Assembly: GCA_903822595.1 (NCBI GenBank)
Contig: CAIJPS010000019.1
Coordinates: forward strand, 1 to 59,280
Direction: 5' to 3'
Length of the DNA: 59,280 nucleotides
Source of the DNA: an uncultured Chlorobiaceae bacterium
GTDB taxonomy: Bacteria > Bacteroidota > Chlorobiia > Chlorobiales > Chlorobiaceae
Position 1 is the first letter of the stretch. The number at the start of each line of letters is the position of its first letter. Positions 19,163-27,125 of the stretch are shown here, one piece after another. The translations under genes were made by a program, and so were the position numbers. Under the pieces are notes generated by a model. That model was not told where the DNA came from. It saw only the letters and a program-made list of their open reading frames with translations, and ran no database searches.

Positions 19163-19577
19163 AAAGCCGTTTTTGCTTTCCCGGAGTTGTTGTTTACGAG
19201 TTTTCCATGTTTTTTTTGCATACCGGCATTGGCGCGTCAACAGCCATTGCCAGATCTTCACCGCATATAATAGCATGAATTGCCCTCACTTTATAATGCA
19301 GGGGGGCGGAATCGTGAGAACCCTGCAGTTTTTTGCTTTCAACAGCGGCCTCCAGAAAGGCCTCCCCAAAAGGGTACTCCATAGAAATAATAACTATTCC
19401 CATGTTTATTGTTTCTTGTTTTCATTGTATCTTTACCGTATTGGCGTTGGGGAAGTCAAAAAAAAGGTTCGGCAACCATATTCTTTACGCCCATGTCCTA
19501 TTCCGAAAAGAGCGTCTTGATGCTTGATTCTTTGTGTGAAAAGCGCGGGAATGTTTTGTTACTACGCGTTGGAGGAG
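19163..19577. other. Intergenic region before the TPR operon
   Basis: Contains the 5' side of the cation transporter, the doubtful 69-codon frame and the leader of the TPR operon on the other strand. No terminator, repeat or riboswitch structure stands out. Confidence 0.4.
19194..19403 (-). CDS. Possible small hypothetical protein
   Basis: A 69-codon frame just upstream of the cation transporter on the same strand, separated by 31 bases. I do not recognise it; it has no signal peptide, no membrane segment and no clear ribosome site. It could be a short co-transcribed protein or chance. Confidence 0.25.
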   Translation of the reverse strand: MGIVIISMEYPFGEAFLEAAVESKKLQGSHDSAPLHYKVRAIHAIICGEDLAMAVDAPMPVCKKNMENS

Positions 19578-21950
19578 ATGGTGAATAAAAAGCTTTGCCT
19601 GTCGAGTGGCTCATATCATCGTCTCTTATCCCTTGCAGCCATAAGGGTCGTTGCTCTCTTAGTCGTTCTCTGCTGTGCGGGGATTCAGGGAGGGGCGTTA
19701 TGGGCGGCAGTCAACAGGGATGCTGAAGAGCTTTACAGTACAGAAAATTATGAGTCCCTTCTTGCTGTTGCACGTCAAACGGTTGCGGTTGCTGAAAAAA
19801 ATACCGGTACTCTTCATCCTGATTTTGCCCTCACTCTTAATAACCTGGCAGTACTCTACTCTATCCATGGCCGTTATACAGAAGCCCTTCCTCTCCTCAG
19901 GCAGGCACTTGCCATCCGCGAAAAAATTTTCAGCCCTTTTCATCCCGATGTTGCCGTCAGTCTGAATAACCTGGCGGAGGTCTGCAAGGCTCAAGGGAAA
20001 TACAATGAGGCTGAAGCGCTCTACCTGCGAGCTCTCGCCATTCGCGAAAAAACCAATACACCGTTTCACCCCGATCTGGCCATCAACCTGGCAAACCTTT
20101 CGGAGTTGTATCGAGTACAGTGCCGCTATACCGAAGCAGAGGCATTTTGCAAGCGCGCACTCGCCCTTCGCGAAAAGGGTTCCGGTGCTTCCGCCTCCGA
20201 TGTGGCTCAAAGTCTGAACAACCTTGGGAGAATCTATGTTGCCGTAGGGCGTTTGGCAGAGGCCGAGGCACTCTATATGCGATCAATGACTGTCTGGCAA
20301 AAGAGCCTCGGCGCCGGGCATCCGGAGATCGCAAAACCCTTGAACAACATGGCAGAGTTGTATTGCATTCAGGGCCGTTATACCGAGGCTGAACCGCTCT
20401 ACCTGCGATCTCTCTCCATTCGGGAAAAAATTCTTGGTCAGGAACATCCTGCGGTAGCAACAAGTCTGAACAACCTGGCCGGGCTTTATTTTGTATTGGG
20501 GCGATATGCTGAAGCTGAACCGCTCTATCTGCGTTCACTTTCCATTCGGGAAAAAATCCTTGGCCCGGAAAATCCTGCGGTAGCAACAAGTCTGAACAAC
20601 CTGGCCGGGCTTTATTTTGTACTGGGTCGCTATGCCGAGGCTGAACCGCTCTATCTGCGTTCACTTTCCATTCGGGAGAAAATTTTCAAACCGAATCACC
20701 CTGATGTCATAACGGTCATGAACAACCTTGCCGGGCTTTATGCTTCTGAAAGCAAATACGCTGAGGCTGTTCGACTCTCGGCACGCGTGCTTGCCATTCG
20801 CGAAAAGCTCTTTGGAGCAGACCAGCCTGATGTGGCAACGAGTCTCAACAATCTTGCAGGGATATATTTTTCCGAGGGGAAGTATAAAAAGGCCGAACGG
20901 CTCTACCTGCGTGCGCTCGCCATCAGGGAAAAAAATTATAGCTCTTTTCATCCCGATCTGGCGGTAAGTCTGAATAATCTCGGTGAGTTGTATCGTTCGC
21001 AAAGTCGCTATACCGAGGCCTTATCGTGCTTCAGTCGTGGGCTTGCCATCCGCGAGAAGCTCTTTGGCCCACAGCATCCCAACGTGGCGGCGAGTCTGAA
21101 TAATATCGCACTACTCCACAAAAATAAAGGCAACTATGGTGAGGCCGAGCCACTCTATCAGCGTGCACTTTCCATCAGGGAAAAAACCTTTGGCCCGCTG
21201 CATCCCGATGTAGCAACGAGCCTCAACAACCTTGCCACGCTATACATTACCCAGGCCCGTTTTTCAGAGGCTGAACCCCTCTGCCTGCGAGCGAAATCCA
21301 TCAATGAAACGATATATGGCACTTTTCATACCAATACGGCTCTCTCCCTGAACAACCTGGCAGAACTGAGAAAAGCTCAAGGTAAATACGGTGAGGCAGA
21401 ATCTCTTTATCAACAGGCTCTTGCCATACAGGAAAAGCTTTTTGGTATCCAGCACCCTGATGTCGCATCAACGCTCAATAACCTGGCAGAGTTATACCGT
21501 CACCAGTCCCTGTATGGGAAGGCATTGACTTTTTGCAAACGCTCGCTGGCCATCCGCAAGCAGCTCTATGGTTCCGCACATCCTGATGTAGCAACAAGTC
21601 TGAACAACCTTGCCTTGCTCTACAGTGAGCAGCGCAAGTACAAAGAGGCTGCTCCGCTTTACCTGCGGGCTCTTTCCATCAGGGAAAAATTTATGGGAAA
21701 GAATCATCCTGATGTAGCAATGAGCATCAACAATCTTGTTGCGCTCTATACTGTAGAAGGCCGGTATAAAGAGGCTGAACCACTCTGCAGGCGCTCACTG
21801 GCAATTGCAGAGAATACCTTGGGGCCTGTTCACCCCAACGTCGCCATCATTCTTGAAAATCTGGCCTTTATCTGTCAGAAAACAGGACGGCAGAATGATG
21901 CTGAGAGAATGGAAAAACGCGCAACACTCATTAATGCTGAAAAACGATGA
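19578..21950 (+). CDS. Exported 17-repeat TPR protein (kinesin-light-chain type), copy 1
   Basis: A 790-residue protein. An N-terminal signal sequence (LLSLAAIRVVALLVVLCC) is followed by a short linker and 17 uninterrupted 42-residue repeats with the consensus HPDVATSLNNLAxLYxxQGRYxEAEPLYxRALAIREKxFGPx (consensus, not literal sequence). These are TPR_10/TPR_12-type tetratricopeptide repeats, protein-binding superhelices. Repeats 6 and 7 are almost identical in DNA. GGAGGAG at 19571-19577 decides the start, and ATG 19578 and GTG 19581 are both possible. The stop overlaps the next start (ATGA). No enzyme domain is present, so a periplasmic or surface scaffold is likely. Confidence 0.85.
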   Translation: MVNKKLCLSSGSYHRLLSLAAIRVVALLVVLCCAGIQGGALWAAVNRDAEELYSTENYESLLAVARQTVAVAEKNTGTLHPDFALTLNNLAVLYSIHGRYTEALPLLRQALAIREKIFSPFHPDVAVSLNNLAEVCKAQGKYNEAEALYLRALAIREKTNTPFHPDLAINLANLSELYRVQCRYTEAEAFCKRALALREKGSGASASDVAQSLNNLGRIYVAVGRLAEAEALYMRSMTVWQKSLGAGHPEIAKPLNNMAELYCIQGRYTEAEPLYLRSLSIREKILGQEHPAVATSLNNLAGLYFVLGRYAEAEPLYLRSLSIREKILGPENPAVATSLNNLAGLYFVLGRYAEAEPLYLRSLSIREKIFKPNHPDVITVMNNLAGLYASESKYAEAVRLSARVLAIREKLFGADQPDVATSLNNLAGIYFSEGKYKKAERLYLRALAIREKNYSSFHPDLAVSLNNLGELYRSQSRYTEALSCFSRGLAIREKLFGPQHPNVAASLNNIALLHKNKGNYGEAEPLYQRALSIREKTFGPLHPDVATSLNNLATLYITQARFSEAEPLCLRAKSINETIYGTFHTNTALSLNNLAELRKAQGKYGEAESLYQQALAIQEKLFGIQHPDVASTLNNLAELYRHQSLYGKALTFCKRSLAIRKQLYGSAHPDVATSLNNLALLYSEQRKYKEAAPLYLRALSIREKFMGKNHPDVAMSINNLVALYTVEGRYKEAEPLCRRSLAIAENTLGPVHPNVAIILENLAFICQKTGRQNDAERMEKRATLINAEKR
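20453..20690 (+). repeat. Recent 126-bp tandem duplication within TPR gene
   Basis: TPR units 6 and 7 of the first TPR protein are nearly identical at DNA level over about 110 bases (compare 20461 onward with 20587 onward), whereas other units share only the protein consensus. This indicates recent unequal exchange or conversion. Confidence 0.75.
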
Positions 21951-22441
21951 CAACAATGCCTGCAAAAAATTCGATCCTGCGATTTTTGCAGATCTTTTTC
22001 CCTTGCGCGCTGGCTGTGATGGCTGCTTTTGTTCTTTTTGCGGCGGAGCCGCTCAAATATGGAGACAACTATGAGGGCGGAAGAGTGGTCTATCTCCTTC
22101 CAATCGATAAAATGGAGAGGGGGAGAGTGCCTGTACCCGTACAACATGGGGTAATTGCTGCCATATCGGATTTACCAGCTACCCTCACCTGGTTTGATGC
22201 CAAAGCGACATGCGACAGTTTGACGTTAAAAGGTTTTACGGATTGGACACTGCCAGCCAAGGAGGATCTGAACAGGCTCTTTATAAGCAAGGAGGTTCTT
22301 GGAGGATTTCAGAATGAAGAGTACTGGAGCTCTTCGTCTTCTGAACCCGACAACGCCATGAGTCAGAACTTCTTTGACGGAAAAGAGAATATTCATTCCA
22401 GGGGAGAGCGCTTGCGGGTCAGGCCGATACGAAAATTCTGA
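21947..22441 (+). CDS. Exported DUF1566 (Lcl C-terminal-like) protein, copy a
   Basis: A 164-residue protein with an N-terminal signal or anchor (FFPCALAVMAAFVLF). The domain has the usual order: GGRVVYL, HGVIAA, the tryptophan-rich WFDAKATC helix, GFTDWTLPAKEDLNRL, EYWSSSSSE and the end RVRPIRKF. The family includes the C-terminal domain of the Legionella adhesin Lcl, but its function is mostly unknown. The ATG overlaps the stop of the first TPR gene (ATGA), so the two are probably made together. This is the only complete DUF1566 domain inside the operon. Confidence 0.75.
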   Translation: MTTMPAKNSILRFLQIFFPCALAVMAAFVLFAAEPLKYGDNYEGGRVVYLLPIDKMERGRVPVPVQHGVIAAISDLPATLTWFDAKATCDSLTLKGFTDWTLPAKEDLNRLFISKEVLGGFQNEEYWSSSSSEPDNAMSQNFFDGKENIHSRGERLRVRPIRKF

Positions 22442-22471
22442 TGTTGTATTTCTGTAAAAAAAAGTAGCAAT

Positions 22472-22831
22472 ATGATGACCATTGTTATCAACAAAGTTCT
22501 GATCCGACCAGTGACGTTCCTTCTGTTCACTGCTACGGGCATGATTACGCATTCCACACTATCCCCGGCGGAATTGCTCAAGGTCGGCAATACCTATGGG
22601 GGCGAGAGAGTCGCCGACATTTTTCAGCCAGGTGACCAGGATTATGCTGAAACGGCAGAACAGGCCGTAATTGTTGCAAAAGCCGATGCTTCCACCACTC
22701 TCTACTGGTCTGATGCCAAAACCTCAAGTGACAAGCTTGAGGGGATGGGTTACGGTAAAATAAATTTACCGGGCAAAGCGGGAAAAAAACAACTTGTCGA
22801 GGTTAACTTTCATCTACGCAAATCTTCATGA
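22472..22831 (+). CDS. Exported half-DUF1566 protein, copy b
   Basis: A 119-residue protein with a signal-like start (VTFLLFTATGMITHS). It has the N-terminal half of the DUF1566 pattern (GNTYGGERVADIFQPGD, VIVAKAD, LYWSDAKT, ending at the NLPGK step) but lacks the WSSS core and the VR-x-VR end. The hallmark GLIAA is replaced by VIVAK, shared with copy c. The stop overlaps the start of the second TPR gene (ATGA), so it is coupled and presumably translated. It may be a decayed copy or a separate short form. Confidence 0.55.
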   Translation: MMTIVINKVLIRPVTFLLFTATGMITHSTLSPAELLKVGNTYGGERVADIFQPGDQDYAETAEQAVIVAKADASTTLYWSDAKTSSDKLEGMGYGKINLPGKAGKKQLVEVNFHLRKSS

Positions 22832-25242
22832 AAAACCATCTGTGTATAGGTCAAAAAATGTGCCGATCAAATCTCCTGACATTCAAGACGCTGAAGAGAG
22901 ACGCAAACCTGTACCTTCGGATTGTAAGGATAAGCAACAGAACGGTATTGATGCTGTTCCTCATGCTCTTGAGCAGCGGAATCCATTGTTCGAAAATTGT
23001 TCATGCGGCAAACAACAAGGATGTCGATGAACGTTACCGGATCAATCGCATCAAAATTATCGCAGAAAAAGATTTAATCGATGCGGAAAAGAGAACCGGG
23101 GTGAACTCTTCCGATCTGGCCCTGAGTCTGAACAATATTGCAGGAATCTATTATGCCCAAGGCCTCTATGGCGAATCTGAAGTGCTTTTCAGGCGTGCGC
23201 TCGCCATCCGCGAAAAAATTCTTGACAGCTCTCATCCTGATCTTGCCACCAGCCTGAACAATATGGCGGAGTTGTATAAGGCTCAAGGCCGATATGCCGA
23301 GGCGGAACCACTCTACCTGCGTGCGCTCGCCATCCGCGAAAAGATCTATACCGGCAATAACCTTGATGTAGCAGTGAGCCTGAACAATCTGGCCGAGTAT
23401 TATGGTACAGTGGACAAGTATGGCGTCGCAACATCGCTCTCTCTGCGCTCACTGGCAATCCGCGAGAAACTTCTTGGTCAAGACCATCCTGATGTAGCGA
23501 TGAGTCTGAACAACCTTGGGAGGTTGTACTTTGCCCAGGGCCGGTACGCCGAAGCCGAGCCCCTCTTTAAACGGGCGCTGGACATCGATGAACGTGCGCT
23601 TGGCCAGAGTCACCCTGATGTTGTTAGGCCTCTGAACAACCTTGGAGAGCTCTATCAAATTCAGGGAAAATACCAGGAAGCTGAGCCTTTTTACCTTCGT
23701 GCACTGGCAATTCGTGAGAAAACCCTTGACCCGTTTGATCCCCATGTGTCAACAAGTCTCAACAATCTGGCGGGATTTTACTATGCCCAGGGACGCTATA
23801 CAGAGTCTGAATCGCTCTACCTGCGTGCACTCGCTATTCGGGAAAAAGTTCTTGATTCCAATGACCCCGACATAGCCACCAGTCTGAATAACCTCGGGGA
23901 GTTGTATAAAATGCAGGGTCGGTACCGTGAGGCAGAGCCGCTCTTCAAGCGAGCTCTGGCAATCCGGGAAAAGGTTTTTGGTCTCAATCATTCCGAGGTA
24001 TCCATTACCCTGAACAGTCTTGCCGGGCTTTACTCTGTACAGGGAAGATATGCTGAAATTGAAGTTCTCTCCAAACGGGCGCTGGCCATCCGGGAAGCGG
24101 TCTTTGGATCCGATCAACCCGATATCGCCACATGCCTGAATAATCTGGCAGGATTTTACGCTCTCCAGGGCAGATATAAAGAGGCTGAACCGCTCTATCT
24201 GCGTGCATTGGCAATCCATGAGAAGACATTTGACCTGGCACACCCCCGTGTGGCGCAGATTCTGAACAACCTGGCTGAGTTTTACAAAACTCAGGGCAGA
24301 TATAAAGAGGCTGAACCGCTCTACCTTCGTGCACTGGAAATCAGGGAGAAGAGCTTTGGCCTTGAGCACCCTGATGTTGCAAAAAGCCTGAATAACCTGG
24401 CAACGCTTTACCGGGTACAGGAAAAATACCTCGCGGCATTACCACTCATAAAGCGGGCGCTGGCCATTCAGGAAAAAGTCCTCGGCCCTGACCATCCCGA
24501 TGTAGCGGTGAAGCTGAATAACCTGGCATCCCTTTACTATGCCCAGGGTCAATATGCACTGGCCGAGCCGCTTTTTAAACGTGCGCAGATCATTTTTGAA
24601 AAAACCCTCGGTTCTGACTCTCCCGATCTTGCTTTCAGCATCAACAACATTGCTGCTCTTTATTATGCCCAGGGCCGATACCGTGAGGTTGAACCTCTTT
24701 ACAAGCGTACGCTTTTGATTTTTGAGCATGCCTTTCTCTTGCCTTCAGCGGATGTTGCCCTGAGTCTGGATAATCTCGCTCAGTTGTTCCTTACCCAGAA
24801 GAGATACAAAGAGGCGGAGCCACTCTTCAGGCGAGCACTTGCCATTCGCGAAAAGCTCTTTGGCTCCCTTCACCCCGATGTGGCAATGAGTTTGAATAAT
24901 ATGGCGTTACTCTACAATGCCCAGGCCCAATATCGTGAGGCAGAGCCCCTTTTGAAGCGTTCACTTCAGATCTGGGAAAAAACTCTTGGTCTCGATCACA
25001 CCAATGTGGCGGTGAGTCTCAATAACCTTGCTGTCATTTATGTTGCCCTGGGTCAGTATAAAGAGGCTGAGCACTTGTCGCAGCGTTCACTTGCAATCAT
25101 CGAGAAAAATCTTGGCCCGATTCATCCAAATGTGGCGATGCTCCTTGATAATTTGGCGGTCATCTATGCAAATACCGGACGCCAAAGCGATGCTGACAAT
25201 ATGGAAAAACGGGCAACTGACATTCGTGCCATACATCGATGA
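22828..25242 (+). CDS. Exported 17-repeat TPR protein (kinesin-light-chain type), copy 2
   Basis: A 804-residue paralogue of the protein at 19578. After an unusually long basic N-terminus, a hydrophobic segment (TVLMLFLMLLSSGIHC) and a linker, 17 repeats of 42 residues follow, again ending in a cap with TGRQ and MEKRAT motifs shared with copy 1. The same repeat count and cap point to duplication of a complete gene. The start at ATG 22828 overlaps the stop of the half-DUF1566 gene; ATG 22858 would shorten the basic tail. No catalytic domain. Role inferred as a protein-binding scaffold outside the inner membrane. Confidence 0.82.
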   Translation: MKNHLCIGQKMCRSNLLTFKTLKRDANLYLRIVRISNRTVLMLFLMLLSSGIHCSKIVHAANNKDVDERYRINRIKIIAEKDLIDAEKRTGVNSSDLALSLNNIAGIYYAQGLYGESEVLFRRALAIREKILDSSHPDLATSLNNMAELYKAQGRYAEAEPLYLRALAIREKIYTGNNLDVAVSLNNLAEYYGTVDKYGVATSLSLRSLAIREKLLGQDHPDVAMSLNNLGRLYFAQGRYAEAEPLFKRALDIDERALGQSHPDVVRPLNNLGELYQIQGKYQEAEPFYLRALAIREKTLDPFDPHVSTSLNNLAGFYYAQGRYTESESLYLRALAIREKVLDSNDPDIATSLNNLGELYKMQGRYREAEPLFKRALAIREKVFGLNHSEVSITLNSLAGLYSVQGRYAEIEVLSKRALAIREAVFGSDQPDIATCLNNLAGFYALQGRYKEAEPLYLRALAIHEKTFDLAHPRVAQILNNLAEFYKTQGRYKEAEPLYLRALEIREKSFGLEHPDVAKSLNNLATLYRVQEKYLAALPLIKRALAIQEKVLGPDHPDVAVKLNNLASLYYAQGQYALAEPLFKRAQIIFEKTLGSDSPDLAFSINNIAALYYAQGRYREVEPLYKRTLLIFEHAFLLPSADVALSLDNLAQLFLTQKRYKEAEPLFRRALAIREKLFGSLHPDVAMSLNNMALLYNAQAQYREAEPLLKRSLQIWEKTLGLDHTNVAVSLNNLAVIYVALGQYKEAEHLSQRSLAIIEKNLGPIHPNVAMLLDNLAVIYANTGRQSDADNMEKRATDIRAIHR

Positions 25243-25320
25243 TCATATTATCCTGACGATGGCAACAGGAGAGGCGAGCCGTAGTACAGCACGGGATAAA
25301 ACTCTTTAACGTATTGAATC

Positions 25321-25710
25321 ATGAAACTCTTCGAGATAACAGGTGTGGTAAGGCTCTTAAAAGTGATCCTGTTTACGGGAACAGCTGTTGCTGCTCTTTC
25401 TGCTGTAGCACCTGCAGTACCGCTCAAGATAGGCGATGAAGCGGGCGGAGGTAAAGTAGCTTATATTCTGCAGCAAGGGGATGTTGGCTACCTTGACACC
25501 CCTGAACAAACCATGATTGTCGCCAAAGTTGATATAACCAGCCATCTTTTCTGGTCTGATTCAAAAATAGCATGTGAAAAACTGCAATGTCCCGGTTATA
25601 TTATCTCTTTACCCAAAGGGTTATTACGCAATAAAGAGGATGTTGCGGCTTCAGCGTCAGGAAGCAGTTTGGCTGGAACTCCAATGCTGACAAGTCGGTT
25701 ACGCCAATGA
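25321..25710 (+). CDS. Exported half-DUF1566 protein, copy c
   Basis: A 129-residue protein with a signal peptide (VILFTGTAVAALSAV then AVAPAVP). It shares with copy b the pattern LKIGDEAGGGKVAYI, a QQGD turn, EQTMIVAK and LFWSDSK, then ends with a stretch that has no family match. In the +2 frame the DNA near 25670 reads WNSNADKS, faintly like the lost WSSS core, so a frameshift in the 3' part is possible. Last gene of the block, 78 bases after the second TPR gene. Confidence 0.5.
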   Translation: MKLFEITGVVRLLKVILFTGTAVAALSAVAPAVPLKIGDEAGGGKVAYILQQGDVGYLDTPEQTMIVAKVDITSHLFWSDSKIACEKLQCPGYIISLPKGLLRNKEDVAASASGSSLAGTPMLTSRLRQ

Positions 25711-25975
25711 TCGCGTCTCTCCTTTAAAAGAGGTTATCCCCCCCCCTGTCGTTCCTGGCTTGTTAATGAAAAAGAGGTGGCTCTTTTGACCAATCCATGG
25801 CTTGTGCCCTCGGTCATGGATTGGGTGGTAAAAAAGGGATCGCCTTTTTTGCGTCCATGTTCAGGCTTTTTTGTATGTTCAAAAGGGTGTTTTTGCGTTT
25901 TTCTGCCAAACGTACGCTCCCTTCTGATGTTCTTGTTTAAATGGTGGTTAAGTTGTTTTAACAGATGTTCATGTT
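25711..25975. other. Intergenic region with three hairpins
   Basis: After the TPR operon come a nine-C homopolymer (25738-25746) and three successive inverted repeats: AAAAGAG/CTCTTTT (25770-25787), CCAATCCATG/CATGGATTGG (25790-25824) and AAAAAAGG/CCTTTTTT (25830-25850). The first and last end in T runs and could terminate the operon. The remaining 125 bases lead to bshA and show no clear promoter. Confidence 0.6.
25830..25850 (+). terminator. Probable terminator of the TPR/DUF1566 operon
   Basis: Eight-base stem AAAAAAGG/CCTTTTTT with a five-base loop; the 3' arm supplies the T tract. It is weak in GC but backed by the hairpins just upstream. Confidence 0.5.
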
Positions 25976-27112
25976 ATGAAAATAGGCATATCGTGCCATC
26001 ACACCTACGGGGGAAGTGGCGCAATTGCTGCCGAACTGGGCAAGGCGCTTGCTGCCAAGGGGCATGTTGTTCATTTTTTCAGTCAGGCGGCACCCTTCCG
26101 GCTTGGAGCTTTTTCGCGCAATATCTTCTGCCATGAGATTGAGGTGATGCACTATCCGCTCTTTGAGTGCCCCTTTTACTCTCTTGCCCTTGCCTCGAAA
26201 ATTGCCGATATCGCTCATTATGAAAAGCTGGATGTGGTTCATGCTCACTATGCTATTCCTCATGCCTTGAGTGCCATGCTTGCCCGTCAGATGCTTGAGG
26301 ACAAGTGTGCCGAATCGAAGTGTTTCAAGCTGGTAACCACGCTGCATGGTACTGATATAACGGTTGTGGGCGCTGACCGCGGGATGCAGGATGTTGTCAG
26401 GCTTGCCATCAACAAGTCCGACGGGGTGACGGCCGTTTCTGCCTGGCTGAAGGAGGAGACGGTCAGGATGTTCAGTCCGAAAAAGGAGATTACCGTCATT
26501 CCCAATTTTGTGGATACTTCACTTTTTTTCCGCTCTCCGAAACCGGAAATCCGTGAACAACTGGGTCTTGGGCAGGAAAAGATTGTTATCCATATCTCTA
26601 ATTTCAGGCCGGTAAAATGTATCGGCGATATTATCCGGGTTTTTTATGCCATAAGCAAGCGTATTGATGCGACACTACTGCTTGTGGGTGACGGGCCGGA
26701 ACGCAGTGATGCTGAAGTCCAGGTTCGCCAGTTGGGAATTGCTGGTCGGGTGCGCTTTCTTGGCAAGCTTGACGATATTGTTCCGCTGCTCTCTATTGCC
26801 GATATCATGCTGATGCCGAGCAACGTTGAGTCATTCGGTCTTGCAGCGCTTGAGGCCATGGCCTGCGGTGTACCGGTTGTGGCCACCATGGCGGGCGGTT
26901 TTCCCGAGTTTATTGTTCCGGGAACTCATGGCTATCTGCTTGCACCGGGAGATATTGCAGGCATGACAGAGAAAGCCCTTCTTTTGCTCTCGGATCACCC
27001 CCACTGGCTTGAGTGCTCCGAAGCCTGCGTTCAACAAGCAAAGCAGTATGAGACCGCTTTGCTTGTTGAATACTATGAGGCATATTATACCAGGCTTCTT
27101 GCAGAGGAGTAG
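25976..27112 (+). CDS. bshA: N-acetyl-alpha-D-glucosaminyl L-malate synthase BshA
   Basis: A 378-residue GT-B retaining glycosyltransferase (family GT4). The opening MKIGISCHHTYGGSGAIAAE and HFFSQAAPFRL are BshA hallmarks, as are THLHGTD-like TLHGTDITVVG, the NFVD loop and the C-terminal ESFGLAALEAMACG, which binds the nucleotide. BshA joins GlcNAc from UDP-GlcNAc to L-malate, the first step of bacillithiol synthesis; green sulfur bacteria are known to make the N-methylated form. bshB and bshC are not in the window. Other GT4 enzymes remain possible, but the N-terminus favours BshA. Confidence 0.85.
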   Translation: MKIGISCHHTYGGSGAIAAELGKALAAKGHVVHFFSQAAPFRLGAFSRNIFCHEIEVMHYPLFECPFYSLALASKIADIAHYEKLDVVHAHYAIPHALSAMLARQMLEDKCAESKCFKLVTTLHGTDITVVGADRGMQDVVRLAINKSDGVTAVSAWLKEETVRMFSPKKEITVIPNFVDTSLFFRSPKPEIREQLGLGQEKIVIHISNFRPVKCIGDIIRVFYAISKRIDATLLLVGDGPERSDAEVQVRQLGIAGRVRFLGKLDDIVPLLSIADIMLMPSNVESFGLAALEAMACGVPVVATMAGGFPEFIVPGTHGYLLAPGDIAGMTEKALLLLSDHPHWLECSEACVQQAKQYETALLVEYYEAYYTRLLAEE

Positions 27113-27125
27113 CGCGCTCTGTTTT

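Noticed and set aside
19797-25200. Regular 126-bp periodicity that might suggest a satellite or CRISPR-like array
   Set aside because: The period equals one 42-residue TPR unit inside long open frames; spacer and repeat do not separate as in CRISPR.
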